Of a stretch of 64,000 nt of DNA, positions 33,340 through 43,954 are shown one piece after another. Each line of letters begins with the position of its first letter. The stretch's first letter is position 1. The stretch is from Ursus arctos (lineage: Eukaryota > Chordata > Mammalia > Carnivora > Ursidae), in the NCBI RefSeq assembly GCF_023065955.2, contig NW_026622808.1, positions 40,932,475 through 40,996,474 on the forward strand. The letters run 5' to 3'. The notes beneath the pieces are model-generated. The model saw nothing but the letters and a program-made list of their open reading frames with translations. It did not search any database and had not been told where the DNA came from. A program made the translations under genes and the position numbers.

Positions 33340-33770
33340 TATTTTTGCCATGTGAGTTGGCTGCCATTCCTGTTAAGAGATGGAGTTGCTTTCTCTACCC
33401 ACTTGAATCTGACTGGCCTTTGACCAGAATAATGGGGCAGAAGTGATATATTATAAGAGTTTTGAGTGTAGGCTTCAGGAGATCTTGTAGTTAATCTTCT
33501 CATGCTTTTGCTGTTCTGAGACCCCCATGTGAGAAAGCCTGTGCTAGCCTCCTTGAGGATGAGAGCTGACATGAAACAGAGATGTCATAGCTCTGGCTCC
33601 AGAAACAAACCATCCTGCCCGTAGTCCATCCAGCTCTAACTAACCTACCAGTTGCCTGCAGAATCACCTGGTTGACCCACAGACTTGTGAACAATCATAA
33701 AATTATTGTTATTGCAAGCCTTTAATTTGGGTATGCTTTTATGCGACAATAGATAATGGTTGCATATACT
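33340..33770 (+). mobile_element. MLT1-like LTR, plus strand, diverged
   Basis: It follows the old MaLR pattern: ttaagagatggagttgcttt, acccacttgaatctgactgg, gcctgtgctagcctccttga followed by ggatgagag. It ends with attgttattgcaagccttta and gcgacaatagataatgg, in the position of the usual gcaatagataactgatac terminus. The subfamily is unresolved. Confidence 0.65.
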
Positions 33771-34023
33771 GAATGTCATCCTAATACACACATACACACT
33801 TTAAAAATGCAAATATATCCCTGGATGGTGGGATTGTAGGTGATTTTAATTTTCTTTTTTATACTTTTGTATATTTTCTAATAAACCTGCATTACTTTAA
33901 TGATAATATTAATAATGAATGATATTGAACATACCATTATTGATTTTAATAAAATGACCATGGCAAACTACTAGTGATGGGGCAACTCAATCACTTCCCT
34001 TAGGGAGTCCTTAGAACAGTATA
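33771..34023. other. Unassigned AT-rich spacer
   Basis: No feature recognised. Confidence 0.3.
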
Positions 34024-34700
34024 TTCCAGTTACCCATTGTTGTCTAACAACTCCCGTGCATCCCCCCCCCCCCAAAAAAAAACCTTGGTGACAGAAAACA
34101 ACAACCATTGTTATGCTCATAATTTTGTGGATCAGAAATTTGGGCTAGGCATAGTGAGGGTGGCTTATTTCTGCATCATGATGACTGAAGTCTCAGCTGG
34201 GGTACTTAAATGGCAAGAGATGGTTGAAACAGCTCCACTGAAGTTACATGGCCAGGGCCTTGGTTCTACCTGTAGGCTGGGTTCCTTGCTTCTTCCACAT
34301 GTTGTGTCTGGTGGAGTTGGAATGTTTAAGAGAGCTTCCTCAGTCCTATATTTTGTGTTTGGGCTGGGATGGATGGCATGGAGCTGGTCAGGCATCTCTC
34401 TGTGTCTCTCTGTCTCTCTTTCTCTCTCTCGCCACCTCTTTCTTCTCAGAGTCTTTCCACATGTCAAGCTTGAATGGCAAGGCAGTTTCAGAATAGTCAG
34501 ATTTCTTATTTGATGGCTAACTTCACCCAGGGTAAACATTCTAAGAGGTGTAAGCTGTAGGCCTTCTTATGACCTAGTCTTGGAAGACTCAGGATATCAC
34601 TTCTGTTGCATTTAATTGTTTGAGCAAGCCACTAACGCCAGCTGAGACTCCAGGGGAAGAGGATTACTATTCAAAAAATTTATGGCAATCCTTAATCTGT
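34024..34700 (-). mobile_element. Old MLT1-type LTR, antisense
   Basis: The plus strand runs from ccagttacccattgttgtct through attttgtggatcagaaattt, ttcttatgacctagtcttgg, cttctgttgcatttaattgt to gagcaagccactaacgcc, the layout of an older antisense MaLR LTR. A C12/A9 homopolymer junction lies at 34062-34082 and a CT-rich patch at 34399-34432. Overlapping frames of up to 158 codons here are non-functional. Confidence 0.7.
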
Positions 34701-35102
34701 CACATTTCACTCTCTGGCCATGAATTATTTACATACCTCCTCCTACATGCAAAATACACTCACTCTTTTCCAAGACCCCCAGCCAAATTACATCATATTG
34801 CAGCATTAGGTGTCAGGATCTCTTCATTGAATTCAGATCTGAGTGTGGATGAGTCTCCTTGGATGTGAATCATTGAGTGTACCTCCTTGAGTACAAATTC
34901 TTATTGATCTGAAGACTTGCGAACTACAGAAAAAAATTATTTATACCCCATAAACAACATGCAATGATGAGAAAGACCCAGTATAAGCACAGTATAAACA
35001 CTTCAGTTCCCCCAGGAGGGCATTGGAGGGCACTTAGCAATCATTTGTCCATAGCAATCCAGCTATGTACATGTCATCAATTCTCTTTCCTGGGATAAGG
35101 GA
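34701..35102. other. Unassigned sequence
   Basis: No clear feature; the first part could be the end of the preceding LTR. Confidence 0.3.
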
Positions 35103-35452
35103 TGTTATGGAATGAATGTTTTGTCTCTCAAAATTTGTATGTTGAAATCTTAACCCCCAATGGGATGGTATTGGGAGGTGGGGCTTTTGGGAGATAATTA
35201 GGTCATCTGAGGGTAGACCCCTCAAGAATGGGATTAGTTCCCTTATAAAGACACCCCGGAGAGCTCTTTCATCCATTCTGCCATGTGAGGACACAGCAAG
35301 AGGTCTACTACGAGGGAGAGGGCCCTCACTCAATCATGCTGGCACCGTGATCTCAGAATTCTAGCCTCCAGAACTGTGAGAAATAAATTTCTGTTGTTTT
35401 TATGCCACTCAGTCTATGGTACTTTGTTATAGCAGCCTGAGATAACTAAGAC
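35103..35452 (+). mobile_element. MLT1A-like LTR (ERVL-MaLR), plus strand
   Basis: A complete solo LTR: tgttatggaatgaatgtttt, aggtggggcttttgggagat, ccatgtgaggacacagcaag, agcctccagaactgtgagaa followed by ataaatttctgttgtt, and terminal agataactaagac. It is the best-preserved MaLR in the window. No internal retroviral sequence is attached. Confidence 0.93.
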
Positions 35453-35544
35453 GGGGAATAGTTCTTGATTGGGGTTTAGTGTTGCTTCCTGGGAGTAACT
35501 CCTGCCCTGGAAATTGTTTCCATCGTATAAGCAGAGTGGAAAGA

Positions 35545-35745
35545 ATCAGGGTTCCTTAGGTTTGAATTCTGACTTTATATTTACAAGCCACGTGAGTATA
35601 TAAGTTATTTCATCTATGTGAGCCTCAAGTTCATTATCTACAGAAAGCATATAGTAATACTATCTCGATCATTATATGATTTACTTTATGTACTTAGCAT
35701 GGTACCTGGCACCAAACAACTGTTGGTTTTCATCTCTCTGTGATG
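35545..35745 (+). mobile_element. MIR SINE, plus strand
   Basis: Sense MIR pattern: ttaggtttgaattctgactt, gtgagcctcaagttcattat, acttagcatggtacctggca; diverged. Confidence 0.65.
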
Positions 35746-36489
35746 TTATATTAGTTTAGGCAGTGGCAAAATTGTCTCAGGCCTTGAGAAGACCACTGGA
35801 ACTCCCTGAAACAGAGACCATGATAGGAAATCTCCTATAGAATTATTGAGCAGTGACCTGGGGCATGTCCCACAGAATTGTTGAATAGTGAACTTCTATT
35901 GCAGAAAGGAAATTTTGAAAGAATCTGCTTAACTCAGTTGTAATAATAATAATGATACCAAATCTTTCAGAAATTATGTTTTTTGAGGTCACTTACTGAA
36001 TGCTGTTCATTAGCCTCCATTGGCATTGTTTGTTTCATGGTCTGAAATTTACAGTATGGCTTTATCCTTTCATCTGCCATAAAGAAGAATTTCAAATGTA
36101 GAGAATGGGATCAAAATTTGACCTGACCCAGCTAACATGTTTGACCCTGCCATCTGACTCAGAGTTGAGCAGTTGTTTATAAGTTTTCAAAATCTCAAGT
36201 AGTTGGCTGAGGTCTTTGGGTTACCACACAATGATAGGAGGATGTAGTATTTAATATCAACAACTGAGTGAAGAGAAGGAGGCATCCCAGTTTAGTGTGG
36301 CTCTGCAGTCTTGTAACACGGTCCTACTCAAGGCAATGAGATGATCTCAAGAGCAATGTTTGGATCATGATACCATGAGAGCTAAAGAATTTCCGTTGCA
36401 CGTATAAATAACTGTTCATGGATAACAAGGGTAATCAGAAAACTGAAAAAAATGTATTCCAAATGTTAGTAATGCTGACTAGTTTTACT
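35746..36489. other. Unassigned sequence
   Basis: No gene or repeat recognised. Confidence 0.35.
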
Positions 36490-37045
36490 ATAAACATACC
36501 CCCCCCCTTTTTTTCCTCTCCCATTACTATACTCAATGAGACAGACAGGTCAGCCAGTGAAGCAGGCAGTGTCAGTGCTCCATCCACATGTCCTCAATTT
36601 CTTCACTACATCACCTCCCGTCTCTTTATTATCTTCATGCACTCTGGATCCCCCTGCACTTTCACTTCTAATGTCCAGCACCAGGATCTCTTTTTGGAGG
36701 ACTTCCTACAGGCTGCTTTTGCTTATTTTGCTAGTGTGTGCCAAAAGCTAATGTGCTTGGGAATTTACATCCCCTAACCAATGACTGAGTTATGCAGGAA
36801 TACAATACTCCACGAACTCTGAGGAGCAATCTCTAGACCTCCCTGCATGATTAGGCCATAGTTAACTTTACGTGGGAGTTTGCTTGATATTTCACTTTTG
36901 GTTGGCCCCCTTCTCTTCACAATCCAACGCCCCTTCCCCCATAACCCCACCAGTTTTTCCACAGAATACTTTCTAATAAGTCATTTTCACATAAATCTTC
37001 ATCTCAGGGTCTGATTCTATGGAATCTACCCTACAGATATCACGG
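36490..37045 (+). mobile_element. LTR-like element, plus strand, unresolved
   Basis: The 3' part, tcttcatctcagggtctgat with ctatggaatctaccctac, resembles the terminus of a group of ERVL-type LTRs that end in a tctgcttctggggaaccc motif. A C/T-rich frame of 119 codons (36418-36777) shows no domain. Boundaries are approximate. Confidence 0.4.
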
Positions 37046-37445
37046 AAGATGTCAAAATTACCTTTGAAAATCCATTATATTTCCTGTAAGCACAAGGTGC
37101 ATGGCTTATGTATAAAACCCTAAAACGTACTTTTGCACACTAAACTTTAGGAAGCACAAAAATGTATTAAGCAAGGAATAAAATACTATATAGAGATTTC
37201 TGGGTCCTTAAGAGAGTTTACAAATCTCAGACAGTAAATGGAGATACATAGAGAAATCTAAAGGATTCTGCTTCACTATGTGATTTATTATGTTTTAATA
37301 TTAAGCCTCTATACCTTGAATATGTATTCATAGTTTTGCTTATTTTTATTGTGTAGAAGATTAAATAACACTATATGGGGAGATCAGGTTCTGAAATCAG
37401 CAGAGAATATAAATGTGTGCACAGCAGTGAAATTACCCTGTGTCT
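37046..37445. other. Unassigned AT-rich sequence
   Basis: No feature recognised. Confidence 0.35.
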
Positions 37446-37837
37446 TTTAAAATTTGTTTACATTGTATGTATTGAGCAAGTTCTACGTATCATGTATTAT
37501 TTGTGTTATTCTAAACACTGGTAATATAACAAAACAAATTCCCGCATTCATAAACCTTAGATTCTAGGAGGAGGAGAGATAAAAAAACAAGTTATTAAAT
37601 AATATGTTGGGTAGAGAGAAGCATTATGGAGAAAAATAAACCAGGGTCAGGTGGCTAGGGAGTGTGAAGGTGGGGGGTACTGCTTTATTTGAGTAATCAG
37701 GGGAGCCTCACTGATAAGGTGACATTTGAACAGAGACCTAGAGGAAGTGAGGAGGCTAACCATGTTGATATCTAGTAAAAAATCATTCTAGGTAAGGGGA
37801 AGAGTGTGGTGGACATAGGTCTCTTACTGGGGAACAT
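37446..37837 (-). mobile_element. L2 LINE 3' region, antisense, part 1
   Basis: Reverse L2: tgtatgtattgagcaagttc, gcattatggagaaaaataaa, ctcactgataaggtgacatt followed by tgaacagagacct, and ggctaaccatgttgatatct. The element breaks off near 37837 and resumes at about 38213. Confidence 0.88.
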
Positions 37838-38212
37838 AGTTGATTACAGTCTAGCTGCCACCTTCTGGAGGCGACACTTCCCCTGAGCCTCTCCTAGCCA
37901 GTGACTGAGCAGAGTGGAGTAGTAATTCAGGACTATTCCATGAGATCGGGATACCTCTGACAGGCAACTGTGGCTCAGAGACACCCCATTGGCTTGCCAG
38001 AAACTCCCTTAGGACTGCATTGCAGTCTGAAACGTTCCTGCACAATCCTCTTTCCTTACTCTTACAGGTGTCGGATTGGCACTGTGGTCAAAGGCCCTTC
38101 CCATCTTCTTCCCCTCCATCCCTTTTATCCTTCACACACATTTCCCCTCAATACATTTATTGCTCCCCTAATCCCGTCTTGGCATCTGCTTCTTGGAGGG
38201 TCCAAACTAACG
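37838..38212 (+). mobile_element. LTR-like insertion inside L2
   Basis: About 375 bp interrupt an otherwise collinear L2. The block contains ttaggactgcattgcagtct and ends in cttggcatctgcttcttgga followed by gggtccaaactaac, similar to the 3' terminus of ERVL-like solo LTRs. Family not identified. Confidence 0.5.
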
Positions 38213-38755
38213 CAAACAAAATGCAAAGGACTGAAGCAGGAGCATGCAGATATGGTCACAGAACATCAAGAACAGCACGTCAGGAACAGAATTAGAGAGG
38301 GGTTGAGGGATGGGGAATGTGGACAGACACAAAGCAGGGGGCTGAATCCCGAGAGCCCAGCAGGGATCATAAAGACCTAGAGTTTTACTCTCTGTAAGAT
38401 AGGGACACCTTTGGAAGATTCTGAGAAGGGGAGAATGTGATCTCGCATTTTAAAAGGACCCTGTCACTGTTGCATTGAGAACAGATGATAGGAGGAAAGG
38501 GTGAAAGCAGGGAGACCAGCTTGGGGGCCACTGAAGAATCCAGATGAGAGATGGTGTTTGAAGGAGGTGGGTAGTGGGAGAGGTAGGGAGCAGTGAATGA
38601 ATTCTAAATATATTTGAAGATAGAGCAAACAGGATTTGCTGATGGTTAAGCTTGAGGTATGACAGAAAGAGAAGCCAAAGATAACACTGAGATTTTTGGC
38701 CTGTGCAAATGGATTTAGCATTTACTGAGACAGGGAAGACTGGATATTGTGAAAT
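38213..38755 (-). mobile_element. L2 LINE 3' region, antisense, part 2
   Basis: A continuation of the reverse L2: cattgagaacagatgatagg, gggtgaaagcagggagacca, then aggatttgctgatggttaag, ttttggcctgtgcaaatgga and ctgagacagggaagactgg. With part 1 it makes one of the longest L2 copies in the window. Confidence 0.88.
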
Positions 38756-38938
38756 ATCATTATAGATTTTCTAGTTTAAATAGGTTTCTCCTGCCTGTGT
38801 GCTGCCAGTGATGCTTTGTTGATATTTCTACTTCATTACAAATCATACCCCTTACACCATGGTTGAGCTACTACTATTGCTACCTATCAATGAATGTGTA
38901 CTTATTCCCTGCTACCCAAACCATTATAGATACATAAA

Positions 38939-38939
<1 letters not shown>

Positions 38940-38988
<49 letters not shown>
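38940..38988. repeat. (CA)n microsatellite
   Basis: A pure AC dinucleotide run of about 48 bp, followed by atgtaatg. Confidence 0.98.
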
Positions 38989-38989
<1 letters not shown>

Positions 38990-38993
<4 letters not shown>

Positions 38994-39127
38994 GCTGTTC
39001 TCCTCATTATGCGGTGTGCTTCCTTTTGACCCAAGTGGCTCTTCTGTAATGTTTTATATTCACCACCATCTCCCTACCAGTCTGTATGTTTCTTGAGAAC
39101 AAGTTGGCATTGAAAATGCTTTGTATA
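38990..39127 (+). mobile_element. L2 3' end fragment, plus strand
   Basis: The phrases accaccatctccctaccagt and tctgtatgtttcttgagaac are weakly L2-like; a short, low-confidence fragment. Confidence 0.4.
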
Positions 39128-39212
39128 TGCTACTTTGTATATGCTTTTATATGCTACTTCAACTATTGTCTTTGCTACTTTGTATATGCTTTTATATGCT
39201 ACTTCAACTATT
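39128..39212. repeat. Two-copy 40-bp tandem duplication
   Basis: A 40-bp unit beginning tgctactttgtatatgcttt and ending acttcaactatt occurs identically at 39128-39167 and 39173-39212, separated by 5 bp. The identity points to a recent duplication. Confidence 0.95.
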
Positions 39213-39655
39213 AAATTTCCTTGCATAGAATAGGTTTAATAATTCTTTGTGGCATTTTGTGACTCGTGTGTCCCTGACCCTCTCCTCACCTACCTTGTAA
39301 GTGACTAATAAAACTTAATGGGAATTCCTAAAAAGAATCATATCCATTGGCCTAATAATATCCAGTGGCTTCTGTGCTTGTCCCTTACTTGCCTGACACT
39401 GAGTGGTCCCATTCCCAACTTCTGTCTGATTTCAGTTCTTGGTCATTGGACTCAGTCTCTCTGGTGTCTCTGGTCTTGTTGTGCCCCAGAAACTTCAGGG
39501 AGAAGACCCTGTCTGAAATCTTGGGTCTTGACAGCTCATTTCTGATGCTACTCATAATTCCAATGTCCTGGTTAGAAAAAGATTTAGACATATTTAATTC
39601 TTTGCTTATGCTTTCCCTTTCCCTGAATATCTGAAGCTCCCTTTCAGCCAGCTGA
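39213..39655. other. Unassigned sequence
   Basis: No recognised repeat. Opposed frames of 68-89 codons at 39318-39634 have no domains. Confidence 0.35.
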
Positions 39656-40040
39656 GTTAGTTATAACTTGAGAACACTTATGCTATTTGACATATATGAA
39701 TTATATAAGCAGGTTGAGTTTCCGCCGCAAAAGAAAAGCCAGAACAGCAAAAAATTGACTAATTGCGGAAACACTTTTTCCTTTCCATTTGCAATCTTTC
39801 ATATAAACTTGAATGTTAACTCCTAATTATTTGGCGACAACAAAGTGCACTTGCAAAGATTCACCTTCAAAATGGCCAGCGCTTTCTGACACTCTCCAGC
39901 TAATAATAACTCTGGACTGTGGACATCTGATCAGAATTAATTGCAGCAGACTGGAGTCCTGCAAATGTTAAAATGTCTTTAGTTTTACAGACCAGTAGAT
40001 GCTATGGTTCAGCAGCTCTGCATTATTAGTAAGCTCCTTG
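39656..40040. other. Candidate conserved non-coding element / enhancer
   Basis: Repeat-free sequence with several retained CpGs and homeodomain-type cores. An 8-bp inverted pair, gtttccgc (39718-39725) and gcggaaac (39765-39772), is exact. Further on are cctaattatttggcga and cagaattaattgcagc. This combination resembles ultraconserved-style enhancers. No conservation evidence is available here. Confidence 0.45.
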
Positions 40041-41214
40041 AATCTTGAGGGAGGCAGCCCAGCAAACCAGTGTAACCTTTATAAGTTAAATGAGAATTAG
40101 TGACTGTGCTTGTTGACTGTATCAGAACAAGGATATAGAATAAAAATAACACCTTTTTTTTATAGCTACCAAACAATTTAATATATAAAAAGCTTGCTTT
40201 GCCTGTCAGCTAACAGTCAGCTAAATATAAAGTATTCATCATATGCAGGGGCAATATCTGACATGTTGAGAGAGTAGACTGATAGACAAAGAAAAAGAAA
40301 CCCTATTAAGAAGGTCAGAACATAATTCAAGAGGTTAATGTTTAGACTATGGTGGCCAAGAAACTATTAGTTTCCAAAACAAGGTGAAAGTCTGTGATAT
40401 AGCAGTCATATCTAAACTTCTAAAGGACTGAGAGGCTAGCATTTCTATGTGTCACTGGTTCTTCCTGTATATGTTCATATTATGAGTGGAACAGCTTTAT
40501 TATTGAGGACAAATAATAAAATGGATACATAGAATTTTCCATGGGTAGACTGTCAAAATTTAAAATAACCAGGCTACCCAGAGTCAGCTACAGAGAGCAT
40601 GGTGTATGGGGCAGGGATGGTAGGTGCAGACGAGAGGGAAACTCGAGAGACATTAACAGATATGGCACAAAACAAGAAGTAGTTTTTGAGAACTGTTAAA
40701 TTAGATTGGATTAGTAGAAATGAAATGATCTATTATTATTAGCAACAAAAGGTATCCATCCCAATACACAACTGTTGACTAACTTGTGCTTAGTGTCTCA
40801 GACACAGTAAGACATTCATATTCATTTTTCATTCATTCTGCATTTATTATGTACAATCCATGTGTTAAGTATTGTGTTAGAATGCTAAGGCAAGTCTGGC
40901 AAGTCCTGGACCAGTGCCACCACCTGCACATTGTTCCCATGACAGACATCACCAAACAGCCACGACACTAACATCACCAATAGCCACAACACTAGTTCCG
41001 TTGCTCCTGACTATGGCCTCAGAGTCTTTTCAGCATAGATATGGACCCTTGCTATTGGCAGAGACTAGGAGGTTACTGCAATAAAATCTGGTAGCAAAGA
41101 GGGAAGACTAGAATGAAGTTAGAACGGTGAGGATAGGGAAATGAATAAATTTGAAAGACACCAAAAAGGTAAAAGAGACAGGACATTATCAATGATTGGA
41201 TGCTGGCTGGGGAT
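40041..41214. other. Mostly unassigned, with an L2 fragment
   Basis: The segment 40815-40900 (ttttcattcattctgcattt, then tgtgttaagtattgtgttag) looks like a small antisense L2 3' end. The remainder is unassigned. Confidence 0.4.
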
Positions 41215-41230
41215 GAAATTTCCTGGGGCT

Positions 41231-41433
41231 GGGGCGCCTGGGTGGCACAGCGGTTAAGCGTCTGCCTTCGGTTCAGGGCGTGATCCTGGCGTTATGGGAT
41301 CGAGCCCCACATCAGGCTCCTCCGCTATGAGCCTGCTTCTTCCTCTCCCACTCCCCCTGCTTGTGTTCCCTCTCTTGCTGGCTGTCTCTATCTCTGTCAA
41401 ATAAATAAATAAAATCTTAAAAAAAAAAAAAAA
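41231..41433 (+). mobile_element. Young SINEC, plus strand
   Basis: A full-length young Can-SINE: head ggggcgcctgggtggcacag, tRNA-like A-box region tggcacagcggttaag, B-box-like gggatcgagcccc, CT-rich body, (AAAT)n and poly(A). The target duplication is gaaatttcctggggct (41215-41230) against gaaatttgctgaggca (41434-41449), with three differences. Confidence 0.96.
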
Positions 41434-41449
41434 GAAATTTGCTGAGGCA

Positions 41450-41679
41450 AAGTCAAGAGTGACATCAAAGTTTCTAGCTTGCTCAGTTGGGTGGATGAAA
41501 CACTATTTATTGAGGCTCACGAGGCGGGGAGGAACGCCTGTAGGGAGAAAGATAAGCTTTAAGTACTTTGAATTTTAGTTTCCCGTGGGCCATCCAAATA
41601 GAAATTAAAAAACTGGATATTTGGGTCTGTAATTCAGATGCATGACCAAAGCTAATGAGGAGACAGTTTAGGGGGTTGG
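41450..41679. other. Unassigned spacer
   Basis: No feature recognised. Confidence 0.3.
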
Positions 41680-41935
41680 TGCAACACATGGGCACTGGAG
41701 TCCCATTAATTGGGTTTGAACTATGGCTCCACAAGACACTAGCTGTGCGACCTTGGTCAAGTTTCTTAGTATACCTTCTTAACCTTCAGGGTTTTTTTTT
41801 TTCTTTGCTTTTTAACATGGAGATAACATTAGTATCTATCTTACAGGATCATCTTGAAGATGAAAAGAATTTTGGCAACACATTGTGAGCACTATGGAAA
41901 TGCTAGCCCTTATTATCATTGTCATTGCATCTAAA
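41680..41935 (+). mobile_element. MIR SINE, plus strand
   Basis: A clear sense MIR: attgggtttgaactatggct, gacactagctgtgcgacctt, ggtcaagtttcttagtatac, then tttaacatggagataacatt and catcttgaagatgaaaag. A poly(T) run at 41791-41800 interrupts it. Confidence 0.85.
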
Positions 41936-42559
41936 CAGTGCCAAGTATTTGTAGAATGAATGTATCCATGAGATCACCCAGAGAAAGTGTAGAGAATGAG
42001 AAGACAAGTGGAATAAGAAAGAAACTTGAATTTATCATTCCTTAATGGGTTAGTAATCTGGTTGAATGAGAATTCAGATGCTTTGATATGTACATGAATG
42101 AACAAAGAAAGGTTGAAAATCCAAATGGTAAATTCTTATCAGGAACACAGAAAAGAAATTAGTGTGATAGACCAAAAGATTGTTTGAAGACAAAATGGGG
42201 CAGGTAGTCTTGAAGAGTTAGGTCCTTCTAGAGGGACAGGTTTGTCTAAAAAGCAAGTGTTGTCTAGTCAAATACCCACAGTTATTAAAGATAAGGAAAA
42301 TCAAGAGGCAAGGTTTTAGTAATAACACTGTTTGCAGCAAGCAGTACGGTGGCCAGAGCAGTATTTCCATGTCAGTGGAAATAACAACATGAGAATTCAC
42401 AAATCTGTTGTGCTCTCACAACAAACATGCTCCTGAAAAGATGTATAAGAATCACAGCATTGTAAATCTGTGTTTTGTAATATATTGTGCCATTGTAATA
42501 TATTTTATTGGTTACTAATGTAAGTGGAGCGGCAGGGTTTATAGAAGTCAGGACTAGTG
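41936..42559. other. Unassigned sequence
   Basis: No gene or repeat recognised. Confidence 0.35.
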
Positions 42560-43265
42560 AATGACATCCCCATCCCACAGGTTTTCAAGCCAATCCCACC
42601 ACCCCCGTCCTAGGTCATTCTTGATTCCTCTTTGCTCTTCATCTCCTGCATCAATTCATTAAGAGTCCTCTTGACTCTAAAGTCTAAGGGCATCTCACAT
42701 CCATTATCCTTTTTTTTTTCATTTCCACTCTTAATCCCGATGCAAAGAAGCCTCTTCTCTCACCTGGGTGAGCTGCAGTCTCTCTGCTTTTCCCTATAAT
42801 CCATTCTCCACATCAAGCCATGCAACCCCCAGCTGAAAGTAAAACCCAAATTCTTACTTTTGTAAGAATTCAGGCTTTGTATGACCTGGCCCCTGCCAAC
42901 CTCCTTCATCTTGTCCCTCTTCCCATCTTTTCATATGCTTTAGCCTCACTGGGCTTCTTACTCTTCTCAGAACCCCCAAGCTCTTTCTGGCCTGAGGGCC
43001 TTTACATCATCTGCTCCTCCTTCACGTCCTCCAGACTTTTAGAAGATTGATTCCTTCTAGTCATTGAGGTTCTCATGTCAAGTGTGCTCCCCTCAGGAGC
43101 CTGCCATGGACACTCTGACTGTATAGCCCCATTTCCTGATCACTTTCTAAGATACCCTGTTCAGCTGTCTTCGCTGCACTTTTCTGATATTTTCACCTTG
43201 CTTCATTTGTAACTTTTGTGTTATTGTCTCCCCCACTAGATATAATTTCCACGGTAACAGAGACC
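42560..43265 (+). mobile_element. L2 LINE 3' region, plus strand
   Basis: Sense L2 landmarks: aggctttgtatgacctggcc, cctgccaacctccttcatct, ctggcctgagggcctttaca, aggttctcatgtcaagtgtg, then ttgtctcccccactagatat and aatttcca. It continues after an interruption at 43530. Confidence 0.9.
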
Positions 43266-43529
43266 AGGGCTGGTCAACTTATCCATTGGATACAGTAGGC
43301 ACAGTGCCTTGGACCCATGATACTTTTGTGGGCCCATGAAAATGTTTTAGTTTCTTTAAAAATTAGAGGAAAAATGGATATAATAATAATGAATATCAAA
43401 TAAGGAATCCAGGCTGGATTAAATTGATTTTTAAATATAGTTATAAAATAAATTTTTAAATATTTTTTATGGTGGCTTAAGGAGTCCATGAAAGTCAAAG
43501 GTGCCCATGGTGGGGGGACTCTGTCAATG
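43266..43529. mobile_element. Unresolved insertion (possible DNA transposon) inside L2
   Basis: About 260 bp between the two L2 parts. It starts gggctggtcaacttatcc, has an AT-rich centre and ends near gtgcccatggtgggg. The phrases tgggcccatgaaaatgt and ggagtccatgaaagtc lie either side of the centre in direct rather than inverted orientation. It may be a hAT-type MITE; unproven. Confidence 0.4.
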
Positions 43530-43625
43530 TTGTTTATGGCAGTGCCTCCAGCACCTAGAACTGTACTGGGCAGAGAGCAAGCCCTCAAAATGAATTTGTT
43601 GTTCGGATAAATTAAGTAGCTTGGA
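43530..43625 (+). mobile_element. L2 3' terminus, continuation
   Basis: The phrases tggcagtgcctccagcacct, agaactgtactgggcagaga and caagccctcaaaatgaattt complete the L2 3' end. Confidence 0.75.
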
Positions 43626-43656
43626 ACTTTGGAATCTGGCCTAATAGAACCTAGGT

Positions 43657-43711
43657 TGTGTGTATGTACACGTGTGTGTGTGTGTGTGTGTGTGTGCACG
43701 CGCGCGTGTGC
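43657..43711. repeat. Alternating purine-pyrimidine (TG)n/(CG)n tract
   Basis: Fifty-five bases of uninterrupted alternation: TG/TA/CA, a long TG run, then cacgcgcgcgtgtgc. The CG core makes it an unusually strong Z-DNA candidate. Confidence 0.92.
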
Positions 43712-43926
43712 TTGTGTTTGCTGGACATCTTCTCTTTGCTCCTCTAGATCCCTACTTGTCTCTGGGCCTAAGGAAACTGATCTCTATATCTGTGGGTTCA
43801 GATTGAGTTCAGCCAAGGGGAGGCACCATAAGGAGATCTGACAGTGGGACAGTAAAGTCTCAGTATTTATTCCTGTGGTGTCCTCCCTGCTAAGGAGTCA
43901 AATGGACCTCATTCCCCCATTACTCT

Positions 43927-43954
43927 AATAATAATAATAATAATAATAATAATG
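43927..43954. repeat. (AAT)n microsatellite
   Basis: About nine uninterrupted TAA/AAT triplets. Confidence 0.95.

Noticed and set aside
34037..34513. 158-codon plus-strand frame
   Set aside because: It lies entirely inside an antisense MLT1-type LTR and starts across a C/A homopolymer; no coding signature.
41231..41433. tRNA gene suggested by A- and B-box-like motifs
   Set aside because: These are the tRNA-derived head of a Can-SINE; no cloverleaf-competent 72-76 nt tRNA is present.
43274..43699. 141-codon minus-strand frame
   Set aside because: It runs from an L2 and an inserted repeat into the (TG)n tract, which supplies a run of His-Thr residues; not a gene.
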